A DNA stretch of 64,000 nt from Odiellus spinosus (taxonomy: Eukaryota > Arthropoda > Arachnida > Opiliones > Phalangiidae): NCBI GenBank assembly GCA_963920705.1, contig OY987232.1, positions 10,381,318-10,445,317 on the forward strand, written 5' to 3'. A program made the translations under genes and the position numbers. Of this stretch, positions 42,145-55,518 are shown one piece after another. Within the stretch, counting starts at the first letter, position 1. Each line of letters begins with the position of its first letter. The notes beneath the pieces are model-generated. The model was not told the DNA's origin. It saw only the letters and a program-made list of their open reading frames with translations, and did no database searches.

Positions 42145-42962
42145 ATGCTATCGAACAAAATGATCCACCGTTTTACTTTACTCTTCATCATGTTCATGAT
42201 CTTGACCCTTCTACTTGCAAACTTAGCCGATTATCTGGTTAATTAAAAAGACAAAATTTGACCCGCCCCAATATGAAAAAAATATCCTACAAAGGGATAT
42301 TTAGATACATAAGAATACCCTTGAAAACAATTGAATTCTATATAACTACGGGTAAAATTAAATCCTACGTTTTTCTAACTTTACAATTAATTAATTCCGC
42401 AGATGGTAAGAATGATTTAACTCGGATATTAACATTGTCTCGTTATTTAACCACCATTTTCTAAACCGTTTCTTAATTTTATCGTCTACTAATTCTGCAG
42501 CTGGCGGTAAGTATATTTTGTGAATTAGTTTCGGTAGTATTCAAATTTTAAAAATGAACTAACTAAACCTTTTCAAAATTGTGTAACCAATGGATTCTGC
42601 AGCTAAAATTGATGGTAAGTAATCAAATTTTAAAAAAGTACTAATGAATATATTTCAATTATTCTGCAGTTGGTGAGTATAATTTAATGGTTAATAACAA
42701 TGTAGATGAACTAAAAAATACCTTTTCATAATTGTGTAACCAATGGATTCTGCAGCTAAAATTGATGGTGTGTATAACTTATTTATTAGCTAAAAGAAAT
42801 CAAATTTTAAAAAAGCACTAATGAATACCTTTTCATAATTGTGTAACTAATGGATTCTGCAGCTCGTAAGTATAATTTATTTATTGGTTAATATTAATCA
42901 ATATTAAATGTGAATTAATAAATACCTTTTCATAATTGTGTAACCAATGGATTCTGCAGCTC
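42145..42962 (+). CDS. Unit 4: microexon paralog, 5' part
   Basis: Exon 1 (42,145-42,238) encodes MLSNKMIHRF and a FIMFMILTLLLANLA core. Its donor is changed from G|GTAATT to G|TTAATT; a GT one base upstream would shift the phase, and reading through meets TAA at once. Microexons: ATG 42,403; CTGGCG 42,501; a 12-nt exon 42,603-42,614; TTG 42,670; the same 12-nt exon 42,756-42,767; CTC 42,863; CTC 42,960. In phase 1 the 12-nt exons give Ala-Lys-Ile-Asp and the whole reads without a stop. The array is cut at about 43,001 by a giant element and resumes at 61,594. Probably crippled, unless the shifted donor and a long intron are tolerated. Confidence 0.55.
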
Positions 42963-43000
42963 GTAATTTATTTATTGGTTAGCAATTATCAAATAGTAAA

Positions 43001-43930
43001 TTCGGAAAACCCGGTAGGGTTCTATGTTATGGGCTGATCATCATCTGTAATGCAATTTTGATTTCCTTAAAAAATTGGACCTTTAGCCAATCAGAACGCT
43101 CCATTTCCACATTGAAATAACATTAAAATCGACTCTTTCGAGGACATGTCCCGTGCATAGCAGAACTAAAAGAGGAATTATTTGTTACGGTTAAAATCAA
43201 TTTTAAGTGGTAGAGCAAGGTTCGAATGTTGAACTTTTCAAGTTTCATTTAAAAATATTAAGTCTAAGTATTTTAAAATTAATTCTGAAGTTGACCCTTT
43301 TTTTGGTACTTAGCTGGTTTCGCGCATGGCCAAACTCGTAATGTTATTCTATGGGATTCGGTTTTTTGAAAGTGGCTTACCTTTCAGGTTTATTTTCTAA
43401 TACTTCCGGATATTTTTAAAACTTGGATTTTCCGTGTGGTATGAATTAAGTTTCGAGCTTTATTTTAAGACTAATTTCATAGTTTTACACCAATTAGTTG
43501 GCCCACAATCTATTTATGAAAACGGACGAAAAATTAAAGCGGAGAAATTGAGTGAGCAAAAACCTAAGCCTTATTTGACAAATTAGGCTTAGGTTTTCTA
43601 TAGCTTTTTAATTTCACGTGCAGGAGCGCGCTTGGGTATTGAGCGCTAATGACTTAATTTCTCCTCCTTCATATTTTTGCCGTTTTTATAAATAGACTGT
43701 GGCCAAACTAATCGTTGTAAAATTATGAAATTAGTCTTAAAATAAAGCCCGAAAAATATCTGGAATCATTAGAAAATAAATCTGTAAGGTAAGTCTCGTA
43801 CAAAAAATCTAAATCCCATAGAATAACATTAAGTTTCAATTTCTCCGCCTTAAAATTTAAAAGTACTCTCCTTTTTAAAAATGTGAAAGTCCGAACGACT
43901 TGGCATTTCGAAAGGCAATAAGGAAGGAAT
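43001..43930 (+). repeat. Left arm of the giant element
   Basis: Matches 62,070-62,980 directly and 60,430-59,510 inverted. It contains the near-palindrome AACCTAAGCC...GGCTTAGGTT (about 43,560-43,597), AAAGTCGACT-like and GGTAGAGCAAGGTTCGAATG segments, and the boundary motif CCGAACGACTTGGCATT just before the satellite. No frame is conserved between the copies. Confidence 0.85.
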
Positions 43931-46900
43931 TAACATCCAAAATAATGAAACAAATAATTTAAATTTAAATTAAAGGGTAATGGGAAAAATATGAATATTT
44001 CGCTGCAGCTGTCGGAGGTATTAACATCAAAAATTATGAAAAAATTATTTTAAATTTGGTTTAAGGGCAATGGGGAAAATATAAAGATTTCGCTGCGGTT
44101 GACGGAGGTATTAACATCAAAAATGATGAAAAAATAAATTTTAATTGGGATTAAAGGGCACTGGTAAAAATGTAGAGATTTGACTGGAATCAAGTGCGGC
44201 TGCCGGAGGTATTAACATAAAAAATTATGAAAAAATTAATTTTAATTGGGATTAAAGGGCACTGGTAAAAATGTAGAGATTTGACTGGAATCAAATGCGG
44301 CTGCCGCAGCTATTAACATCAAAAATTATGAAAAAATTAATTTTAATTGGGATTAAAGGGCACTGGTAAAAATGTAGAGATTTAACTGAATCAAGTGTGG
44401 CTGCCCCAGCTATTAACATCAAAAATAATGAAAAAATTAATTTTAATTGGAATTAAAGGGCACTGGTAAAAATGTAGAGATTTGACTGGAATCAAGTGCG
44501 GCTATCGGAGGTATTAACATCTAAAATTATGAAAAAATTAATTTTAATTGGGATTAAAGGGCACTGGTAAAAAAGTAGAGATTTGACTGAATCTAGTGCG
44601 GCTGCCCCATCTATTAACATCAAAAATTATGAAAAAAATAATTTTAATTGGGATTAAAGGGCACTGGTAAAAATGTAGAGATTTAACTGAATCAAGTGTG
44701 GCTGCCCCAGCTATTAACATCAAAAATAATGAAAAAATTAATTTTAATTGGAATTAAAGGGCACTGGTAAAAATGTAGAGATTTGACTGGAATCAAGTGC
44801 GGCTGTCGGAGGTATTAACATCTAAAATTATGAAAAAAATTAATTTTAATTGGATTAAAGGGCACTGGTAAAAATGTAGAGATTTGACTGGAATCAAGTG
44901 CGGCTGTCGGAGGTATTAACATCAAAAATTATGAAAAAATTAATTTTAATTGGGATTAAAGGGCACTGGTAAAAATCTAGAGATTTAACTGAATCAAGTG
45001 TGGCTGCCCCGCTATTAACATCAAAAATAATGAAAAAATTAATTTTAATTGGAATTAAAGGGCACTGGTAAAAATGTAGAGATTTGACTGGAATCAAGTG
45101 CGGCTGTCGGAGGTATTAACATCTAAAATTATGAAAAAATTAATTTTAATTGGGATTAAAGGGCACTGGTAAAAATGTAGAGATTTGACTGAATCAAGTG
45201 CGGCTGCCCCAGCTATTAACATCAAAAATTATGAAAAAAATAATTTCAATTGGGATTAAAGGCACTGGTAAAAATGTAGAGATTTAACTGAATCAAGTGC
45301 GGCTGCCCACGCTATTAACATCAAAAATAATGAAAAAATTAATTTTAATTGGGATTAAAGGGCACTGGTAAAAATGTAGAGATTTGTGTGGAATCAAGTG
45401 CGGCTGTCGGAGGTATTAACATCTAAAATTATGAAAAAAATTAATTTTAATTGGATTAAATTGCACTGGTAAAGATGAAGAGATTTGACTGGAATCAAGT
45501 GCGGCTGTCGGAGGTATTAACATCTAAAATTATGAAAAAATTAATTTTAATTGGGATTAAAGGGCACTGGTGAAAATGTAGAGATTTGACTGAATCAAGT
45601 GCGACTGCCCCAGCTATTAACATCAAAAATTATTAAAAAAATTTATTTTAATTGGGATTAAAGGGCACTGGTAAAAATGTAGAGATTTGACTGAATCAAG
45701 TGCGGCTGCCCCAGCTATTAACATCAAAAATAAGGAAAAAAGTAATTTTAATTGGGATTAAAGGGCAATGGTAAAAATGTAGAGATTTGACTGAATCAAG
45801 TGCGGCTGAACCAGCTATTAACATCAAAAATAAGGAAAAAAGTAATTTTAATTGGGATTAAAGGGCAATGGTTAAAATGTAGAGATTTGACTGAATCAAG
45901 TGCGGCTGCCCCAGCTATTAACATCAAAAACAATGTAAAAATTAATTTTAATTGGGATTAAAGGGCAATGGTAAAAATGTAGAGATTTGACTGAATCAAG
46001 TGCGGCTGCACCAGCTATTAACATCAAAAATTGTGAAAAAATTTATTTTAATTGGGTTTAAAGGGCAATGGTAAAAATGTAGAGATCTGATTGAATCAAG
46101 TGCGGCTGCCGCAGCTATTAACATCAAAAATTATGAAAAAATTAATTTTAATTGGGATTAAAGGGCACTGGTAAAAATGTAGAGATTTGACTGAATCAAG
46201 TGCGGCTGCCGCAGCTATTAACATCAAAAATTATGAAAAAATTAATTTTAATTAGGTTTAAAGGGCAATGGTAAAAATGTAGAGATCTGACTGAATCAAG
46301 TGAGGCTGCCGCAGCTATTAACATTAAAAATTATGAAAAAATTAATTTTAATTGGGATTAAAGGGCAATGGTAAAAATGTAGAGATTTGACTGAATCAAG
46401 TGCGGCTGCACCAGCTATTAACATCAAAAATTGTGAAAAAATTTATTTTAATTGGGTTTAAAGGGCAATGGTAAAAATGTAGAGATCTGACTGAATCAAG
46501 TGCGGCTGCCGCAGCTATTAACATCAAAAATTATGAAAAAATTAATTTTAATTGGAATTAAAGGGCACTGGTAAAAATGTAGAGATTTGACTGGAATCAA
46601 GTGCGGCTGTCGGAGTTATTAACATCTAAAATTATGAAAAAATTAATTTTAATTGGGATTAAAGGGCACTGGTAAAAATGTATAGATTTGACTGAGTCAA
46701 GTGCGGCTGCCCCAGCTATTCACATCAAAAATAATGAAAAAATTAATTTTAATTGGGATTAAAGGGCAATGGTAAAAATGTAGAGATTTGACTGAATCAA
46801 GTGCGACTGCCCCAGCTATTAACATCAAAAATTATGAAAAAATTAATTTTAATTGGGATTAAAGGGCACTGGTAAAAATGTAGAGATTTGACTGAATCAA

Positions 46901-49900
46901 GTGCGGCTGGCCCAGCTATTAACATCGAAAATAAGGAAAAAAGTAATTTTAATTGGGATTAAAGGGCAATGGTAAAAATTTAGAGATTTGAATGAATCAA
47001 GTGCGGCTGCCCCAGCTATTAACATCAAAAATAAGGAAAAAAGTAATTTTAATTGGGATTAAAGGGCAATGGTAAAAATGTAAAGATTTGACTGAATCAA
47101 GTGCGGCTGCCCCAGCTATTAACATCAAAAATTGTGAAAAAATTTATTTTAATTGGGTTTAAAGGGCAATGGTAAAAATGTAGAGATCTGACTGAATCAA
47201 GTGCGGCTGCCGCAGCTATTAACATCAAAAATTATGAAAAAATTAATTTTAATTGGGATTAAAGGGCACTGGTAAAAATATAGAGATTTGACTGAATCAA
47301 GTGCGGCTGCCGCAGCTATTAACATTAAAAATTATGAAAAAATTAATTTAAATTAGGTTTAAAGGGCAATGGTAAAAATGTAGAGATTTGACTGAATCAA
47401 GTGCGGCTGGCGCAGCTATTAACATCAAAAATTATGAAAAAATTAATTTTAATTGGGATTAAAGGGCACTGGTAAAAATGTAGAGATTTAACTGAATCAA
47501 GTGCGGCTGCCCCAGCTATTAACATCAAAAATAATGAAAAAATTAATTTTAATTGGGATTAAAGGGCACTGGTAAAAATGTAGAGATTTGACTGGAATCA
47601 AGTGCGGCTGTCGGAGGTATTAACATCTAAAATTATGAAAAAATTAATTTTAATTGGATTAAAGGGCACTGGTAAAAATGTAGAGATTTGACTGAATCAA
47701 GTGCGGCTGCCCCAGCTATTAACATCAAAAATAATGAAAAAATTAATTTTAATTGGGATTAAAGGGCAATGGTAAAAATGTAGAGATTTGACTGAATCAA
47801 GTGCGACTGCCCCAGCTATTAACATCAAAAATTATGAAAAAATTAATTTTAATTGGGATTAAAGGGCACTGGTAAAAATGTAGAGATTTGACTGAATCAA
47901 GTGCGGCTGCCCCAGCTATTAACATCAAAAATAAGGAAAAAAGTAATTTTAATTGGGATTAAAGGGCAATGGTAAAAATGTAGAGATTTTACTGAATCAA
48001 GTGCGGCTGCCCTAGCTATTAACATCAAAAATAAGGAAAAAAGTAATTTTAATTGGGATTAAAGGGCAATGGTAAAAATGTAGAGATTTGACTGAATCAA
48101 GTGCGACTGCCCCAGCTATTAACATCAAAAATTATTAAAAAAAATTATTTTAATTGGGATTAAAGGGCACTGGTAAAAATGTAGAGATTTGACTGAATCA
48201 AGTGCGGCTGCCCCAGCTATTAACATCAAAAATAAGGAAAAAAGTAATTTTAATTGGGATTAAAGGGCAATGGTAAAAATGTAGAGATTTGACTGAATCA
48301 AGTGCGGCTGAACCAGCTATTAACATCAAAAATAAGGAAAAAAGTAATTTTAATTGGGATTAAAGGGCAATGGTAAAAATGTAGAGATTTGACTGAATCA
48401 AGTGCGGCTGCCCCAGCTATTAACATCAAAAACAATGTAAAAATTTATTTTAATTGGGTTTAAAGGGCAATGGTAAAAATGTAGAGATCTGATTGAATCA
48501 AGTGCGGCTGCCGCAGCTATTAACATCAAAAATTATGAAAAAATTAATTTTAATTGGGATTAAAGGGCACTGGTAAAAATGTAGAGATTTGACTGAATCA
48601 AGTGCGGCTGCCGCAGCTATTAACATTAAAAATTATGAAAAAATTAATTTTAATTAGGTTTAAAGGGCAATGGTAAAAATGTAGAGATCTGACTGAATCA
48701 AGTGAGGCTGCCGCAGCTATTAACATTAAAAATTATGAAAAAATTAATTTTAATTGGGATTAAAGGGCAATGGTAAAAATGTAGAGATTTGACTGAATCA
48801 AGTGCGGCTGCACCAGCTATTAACATCAAAAATTGTGAAAAAATTTATTTTAATTGGGTTTAAAGGGCAATGGTAAAAATGTAGAGATCTGACTGAATCA
48901 AGTGCGGCTGCCGCAGCTATTAACATCAAAAATTATGAAAAAATTAATTTTAATTGGAATTAAAGGGCACTGGTAAAAATGTAGAGATTTGACTGGAATC
49001 AAGTGCGGCTGTCGGAGTTATTAACATCTAAAATTATGAAAAAATTAATTTTAATTGGGATTAAAGGGCACTGGTAAAAATGTAGAGATTTGACTGAGTC
49101 AAGTGCGGCTGCCCCAGCTATTCACATCAAAAATAATGAAAAAATTAATTTTAATTGGGATTAAAGGGCAATGGTAAAAATGTAGAGATTTGACTGAATC
49201 AAGTGCGACTGCCCCAGCTATTAACATCAAAAATTATGAAAAAATTAATTTTAATTGGGATTAAAGGGCACTGGTAAAAATGTAGAGATTTGACTGAATC
49301 AAGTGCGGCTGCCCCAGCTATTAACATCGAAAATAAGGAAAAAAGTAATTTTAATTGGGATTAAAGGGCAATGGTAAAAATTTAGAGATTTGAATGAATC
49401 AAGTGCGGCTGCCCCAGCTATTAACATCAAAAATAAGGAAAAAAGTAATTTTAATTGGGATTAAAGGGCAATGGTAAAAATGTAGAGATTTGACTGAATC
49501 AAGTGCGGCTGCCCCAGCTATTAACATCAAAAATTGTGAAAAAATTTATTTTAATTGGGTTTAAAGGGCAATGGTAAAAATATAGAGATTTGACTGAATC
49601 AAGTGCGGCTGCCGCAGCTATTAACATTAAAAATTATGAAAAAATTAATTTAAATTAGGTTTAAAGGGCAATGGTAAAAATGTAGAGATTTGACTGAATC
49701 AAGTGCGGCTGGCGCAGCTATTAACATCAAAAATTATGAAAAAATTAATTTTAATTGGGATTAAAGGGCACTGGTAAAAATGTAGAGATTTGACTGAATC
49801 AAGTGCGGCTGCCCCAGCTATTAACATCAAAAATAATGAAAAAATTAATTTTAATTGGGATTAAAGGGCACTGGTAAAAATGTAGAGATTTGACTGGAAT

Positions 49901-52900
49901 CAAGTGCGGCTGTCGGAGGTATTAACATCTAAAATTATGAAAAAATTAATTTTAATTGGATTAAAGGGCACTGGTAAAAATGTAGAGATTTGACTGAATC
50001 AAGTGCGGCTGCCCCAGCTATTAACATCAAAAATAATGAAAAAATTAATTTTAATTGGGATTAAAGGGCAATGGTAAAAATGTAGAGATTTGACTGAATC
50101 AAGTGCGGCTGCCCCAGCTATTAACATCAAAAATAAGGAAAAAAGTAATTTTAATTGGGATTAAAGGGCAATGGTAAAAATGTAGAGATTTGACTGAATC
50201 AAGTGCGGCTGAACCAGCTATTAACATCAAAAATAAGGAAAAAAGTAATTTTAATTGGGATTAAAGGGCAATGGTAAAAATGTAGAGATTTGACTGAATC
50301 AAGTGCGGCTGCCCCAGCTATTAACAACAAAAACAATGTAAAAATTTATTTTAATTGGGTTTAAAGGGCAATGGTAAAAATGTAGAGATCTGATTGAATC
50401 AAGTGCGGCTGCCGCAGCTATTAACATCAAAAATTATAAAAAAATTAATTTTAATTGGGATTAAAGGGCACTGGTAAAAATGTAGAGATTTGACTGAATC
50501 AAGTGCGGCTGCCGCAGCTATTAACATTAAAAATTATGAAAAAATTAATTTTAATTAGGTTTAAAGGGCAATGGTAAAAATGTAGAGATCTGACTGAATC
50601 AAGTGAGGCTGCCGCAGCTATTAACATTAAAAATTATGAAAAAATTAATTTTAATTGGGATTAAAGGGCAATGGTAAAAATGTAGAGATTTGACTGAATC
50701 AAGTGCGGCTGCACCAGCTATTAACATCAAAAATTGTGAAAAAATTTATTTTAATTGGGTTTAAAGGGCAATGGTAAAAATGTAGAGATCTGACTGAATC
50801 AAGTGCGGCTGCCGCAGCTATTAACATCAAAAATTATGAAAAAATTAATTTTAATTGGAATTAAAGGGCACTGGTAAAAATGTAGAGATTTGACTGGAAT
50901 CAAGTGCGGCTGTCGGAGTTATTAACATCTAAAATTATGAAAAAATTAATTTTAATTGGGATTAAAGGGCACTGGTAAAAATGTAGAGATTTGACTGAGT
51001 CAAGTGCGGCTGCCCCAGCTATTCACATCAAAAATAATGAAAAAATTAATTTTAATTGGGATTAAAGGGCAATGGTAAAAATGTAGAGATTTGACTGAAT
51101 CAAGTGCGACTGCCCCAGCTATTAACATCAAAAATTATGAAAAAATTAATTTTAATTGGGATTAAAGGGCACTGGTAAAAATGTAGAGATTTGACTGAAT
51201 CAAGTGCGGCTGCCCAAGCTATTAACATCGAAAATAAGGAAAAAAGTAATTTTAATTGGGATTAAAGGGCAATGGTAAAAATTTAGAGATTTGAATGAAT
51301 CAAGTGCGGCTGCCCCAGCTATTAACATCAAAAATAAGGAAAAAAGTAATTTTAATTGGGATTAAAGGGCAATGGTAAAAATGTAGAGATTTGACTGAAT
51401 CAAGTGCGGCTGCCCCAGCTATTAACATCAAAAATTGTGAAAAAATTTATTTTAATTGGGTTTAAAGGGCAATGGTAAAAATATAGAGATTTGACTGAAT
51501 CAAGTGCGGCTGCCGCAGCTATTAACATTAAAAATTATGAAAAAATTAATTTAAATTAGGTTTAAAGGGCAATGGTAAAAATGTAGAGATTTGACTGAAT
51601 CAAGTGCGGCTGGCGCAGCTATTAACATCAAAAATTATGAAAAAATTAATTTTAATTGGGATTAAAGGGCAATGGTAAAAATGTAGAGATTTGACTGGAA
51701 TCAAGTGCGGCTGTCGGAGGTATTAACATCTAAAATTATGAAAAAATTAATTTTAATTGGATTAAAGGGCACTGGTAAAAATGTAGAGATTTGACTGAAT
51801 CAAGTGCGGCTGCCCCAGCTATTAACATCAAAAATAATGAAAAAATTAATTTTAATTGGGATTAAAGGGCAATGGTAAAAATGTAGAGATTTGACTGAAT
51901 CAAGTGCGGCTGCCCCAGCTATTAACATCAAAAATAAGGAAAAAAGTAATTTTAATTGGGATTAAAGGGCAATGGTAAAAATGTAGAGATTTGACTGAAT
52001 CAAGTGCGGCTGAACCAGCTATTAACATCAAAAATAAGGAAAAAAGTAATTTTAATTGGGATTAAAGGGCAATGGTAAAAATGTAGAGATTTGACTGAAT
52101 CAAGTGCGGCTGCCCCAGCTATTAACATCAAAAACAATGTAAAAATTTATTTTAATTGGGTTTAAAGGGCAATGGTAAAAATGTAGAGATCTGATTGAAT
52201 CAAGTGCGGCTGCCGCAGCTATTAACATCAAAAATTATAAAAAAATTAATTTTAATTGGGATTAAAGGGCACTGGTAAAAATGTAGAGATTTGACTGAAT
52301 CAAGTGCGGCTGCCGCAGCTATTAACATTAAAAATTATGAAAAAATTAATTTTAATTAGGTTTAAAGGGCAATGGTAAAAATGTAGAGATCTGACTGAAT
52401 CAAGTGAGGCTGCCGCAGCTATTAACATTAAAAATTATGAAAAAATTAATTTTAATTGGGATTAAAGGGCAATGGTAAAAATGTAGAGATTTGACTGAAT
52501 CAAGTGCGGCTGCACCAGCTATTAACATCAAAAATTGTGAAAAAATTTATTTTAATTGGGTTTAAAGGGCAATGGTAAAAATGTAGAGATCTGACTGAAT
52601 CAAGTGCGGCTGCCGCAGCTATTAACATCAAAAATTATGAAAAAATTAATTTTAATTGGAATTAAAGGGCACTGGTAAAAATGTAGAGATTTGACTGGAA
52701 TCAAGTGCGGCTGTCGGAGTTATTAACATCTAAAATTATGAAAAAATTAATTTTAATTGGGATTAAAGGGCACTGGTAAAAATGTAGAGATTTGACTGAG
52801 TCAAGTGCGGCTGCCCCAGCTATTCACATCAAAAATAATGAAAAAATTAATTTTAATTGGGATTAAAGGGCAATGGTAAAAATGTAGAGATTTGACTGAA

Positions 52901-53961
52901 TCAAGTGCGACTGCCCCAGCTATTAACATCAAAAATTATGAAAAAATTAATTTTAATTGGGATTAAAGGGCACTGGTAAAAATGTAGAGATTTGACTGAA
53001 TCAAGTGCGGCTGCCCAAGCTATTAACATCGAAAATAAGGAAAAAAGTAATTTTAATTGGGATTAAAGGGCAATGGTAAAAATTTAGAGATTTGAATGAA
53101 TCAAGTGCGGCTGCCCCAGCTATTAACATCAAAAATAAGGAAAAAAGTAATTTTAATTGGGATTAAAGGGCAATGGTAAAAATGTAGAGATTTGACTGAA
53201 TCAAGTGCGGCTGCCCCAGCTATTAACATCAAAAATTGTGAAAAAATTTATTTTAATTGGGTTTAAAGGGCAATGGTAAAAATATAGAGATTTGACTGAA
53301 TCAAGTGCGGCTGCCGCAGCTATTAACATTAAAAATTATGAAAAAATTAATTTAAATTAGGTTTAAAGGGCAATGGTAAAAATGTAGAGATTTGACTGAA
53401 TCAAGTGCGGCTGGCGCAGCTATTAACATCAAAAATTATGAAAAAATTAATTTTAATTGGGATTAAAGGGCAATGGTAAAAATGTAGAGATTTGACTGAA
53501 TCAAGTGCGGCTGCCCCAGCTATTAACATCAAAAATTGTGAAAAAATTTATTTTAATTGGGTTTAAAGGGCAATGGTAAAAATATAGAGATTTGACTGAA
53601 TCAAGTGCGGCTGCCGCAGCTATTAACATTAAAAATTATGAAAAAATTAATTTAAATTAGGTTTAAAGGGCAATGGTAAAAATGTAGAGATTTGACTGAA
53701 TCAAGTGCGGCTGGCGCAGCTATTAACATCAAAAATTATGAAAAAATTAATTTTAATTGGGATTAAAGGGCACTGGTAAAAATGTAGAGATTTAACTGAA
53801 TCAAGTGCGGCTGCCCCAGCTATTAACATCAAAAATAATGAAAAAATTTATTTTAATTGGGATTAAAGGGCACTGGTAAAAATGTAGAGATTTGACTGGA
53901 ATCAAGTGCGGCTGTCGGAGGTATTAACATCTAAAATTATGAAAAAATTAATTTTAATTGG
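43930..53961 (+). repeat. 100-bp satellite array with higher-order repeats
   Basis: Monomer of 100 bp with landmarks CAAGTGCGGCTGCCCCAGCT, ATTAACATCAAAAATTATGA, TTAATTTTAATTGGGATTAA and AGGGCAATGGTAAAAATGTA. Diagnostic monomer ACTGAGTCAAG...CTATTCACATC recurs at about 46,691; 49,093; 50,994; 52,795, defining higher-order blocks of about 2.4, 1.9 and 1.8 kb. The outermost monomers (43,980-44,110) are the divergent GGGGAAAATATAAAGATTTC subtype. Confidence 0.95.
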
Positions 53962-53969
53962 ATTAAAGG

Positions 53970-54999
53970 TAGGGCTGGGCGAGTAGTACTTTTAGGGTAC
54001 CGAGTCGAGTATCGAGTACCAAAAATTTTCGTTGTCGAGTACCGAGTCGAGTATTAAATGTTGTGTCGAGTATCGAGTAGTTGGGCCTTGGTTAATTTTC
54101 ATGCACTCGAGTACTCGCGAGTATTAACTAATTAAGGAGTGAGCTTAGGTTTAACCATTCCACATTAACAATAACAATATAAAGAAAATCATATTTTAAA
54201 CTTTTACAACTGTTAACGCTTTTTGTGTTATATCACATTACATGAAGTAGAGATCAGTCAGAACAAAAGTTAGAAAATTTCACTGTTTAGATTCAGGAAC
54301 TTTTAGATTTTCATGTAGAAATAATCAGTGCTTGCAAAGAAAGTTCCAGTTTCCCACCTTACGACCCAAAAGTAAAAATCCAAAAGAATATAAGCTCAAT
54401 TGCCTGCAGGATTTGTATTAAAACTTCAGAAGACAGAAATCCAAACTAAAACTAAAACGCTTGCAGGGTCCAGGCAGGTCCTATCCCGCCAAAAAATTCC
54501 ATTTCACCGCCTGGAGAGGTAAGAAAGTCTAGAGAGGGGTTGTCAGGTGGCAGTTATAATTTTTAGTAAAAATTGATGGAGCAGACGACGCGATAGAGGC
54601 GCTATTTTCAATTTTCAAATAGCCTCTATCGCGTCGTCCGCACCATTAATTTTCCCAAAAAATATAACTGTGCTACTTGACAACCCCTCTCTAGACTTTT
54701 GTATCTCTGCAGAAGGCGGCGAAGAGCCAGCCTGAGCATTTTCATGTCCATTATTTTTTTTCTTAACTTTCCTTTGTGTACGAATTCGATATTAATTTCT
54801 ATTTACTAGCCTTGCCGAGCTTCTAATGGGTTCCGCGAATTCTTATCGCGAATGCTTATCGAGTAGTTTGTCGAGTAGTAAAACCAATACTCGATACTCG
54901 TCACGAGTAGTAAAATGAGGTCGATCGAGTACCGAGTCGAGTACTCGACTCGGTACTCGATCGAGTTACTCGAATCAATCGAGTACTCGCCCAGCCCTA
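53970..54999. mobile_element. hAT-like non-autonomous element in the satellite
   Basis: Tips TAGGGCTGGGCGAGTA / TACTCGCCCAGCCCTA (16-bp inverted), with an 8-bp duplication ATTAAAGG at 53,962-53,969 and 55,000-55,007 taken from the monomer. Subterminal regions are packed with CGAGTACCGAGTCGAGTA-type motifs. The centre holds another palindrome (54,524-54,699). Tips and duplication length fit the hAT superfamily. No transposase frame. Confidence 0.92.
54524..54699. mobile_element. Palindrome inside the hAT-like element
   Basis: AAAGTCTAGAGAGGGGTTGT...GACGACGCGATAGAGGC on the left and GCCTCTATCGCGTCGTC...ACAACCCCTCTCTAGACTTT on the right. This is either an older MITE captured by the element or its own foldback core. 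Confidence 0.75.
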
Positions 55000-55518
55000 A
55001 TTAAAGGGCACTGGTAAAAATGTAGAGATTTGACTGAATCAAGTGCGGCTGCCCCAGCTATTAACATCAAAAATAATGAAAAAATTAATTTTAATTGGGA
55101 TTAAAGGGCAATGGTAAAAATGTAGAGATTTGACTGAATCAAGTGCGACTGCCCCAGCTATTAACATCAAAAATTATAAAAAAATTAATTTTAATTGGGA
55201 TTAAAGGGCACTGGTAAAAATGTAGTGATTTGACTGAATCAAGTGCGGCTGCCCCAGCTATTAACATCAAAAATAAGGAAAAAAGTAATTTTAATTGGGA
55301 TTAAAGGGCAATGGTAAAAATGTAGAGATTTTACTGAATCAAGTGCGGCTGCCCTAGCTATTAACATCAAAAATAAGGAAAAAAGTAATTTTAATTGGGA
55401 TTAAAGGGCAATGGTAAAAATGTAGAGATTTGACTGAATCAAGTGCGGCTGACCCAGCTATTAACATCAAAAATAATGTAAAAATTAATTTTAATTGGGA
55501 TTAAAGGGCAATGGTAAA
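55000..55518 (+). repeat. 100-bp satellite array, continuation
   Basis: About five monomers in the same orientation as before the hAT-like element, ending abruptly in AATGGTAAAA at the E2 repeat. Confidence 0.9.

Noticed and set aside
44894-45097. ORFs within the 100-bp satellite (also 59,363-59,606, 62,798-63,134, 63,542-63,772)
   Set aside because: They are translations of satellite monomers or element arms, open by chance and not conserved from monomer to monomer.
43930-53961. CRISPR-like array
   Set aside because: Monomers are contiguous 100-bp units with no unique spacers, in a eukaryotic context.
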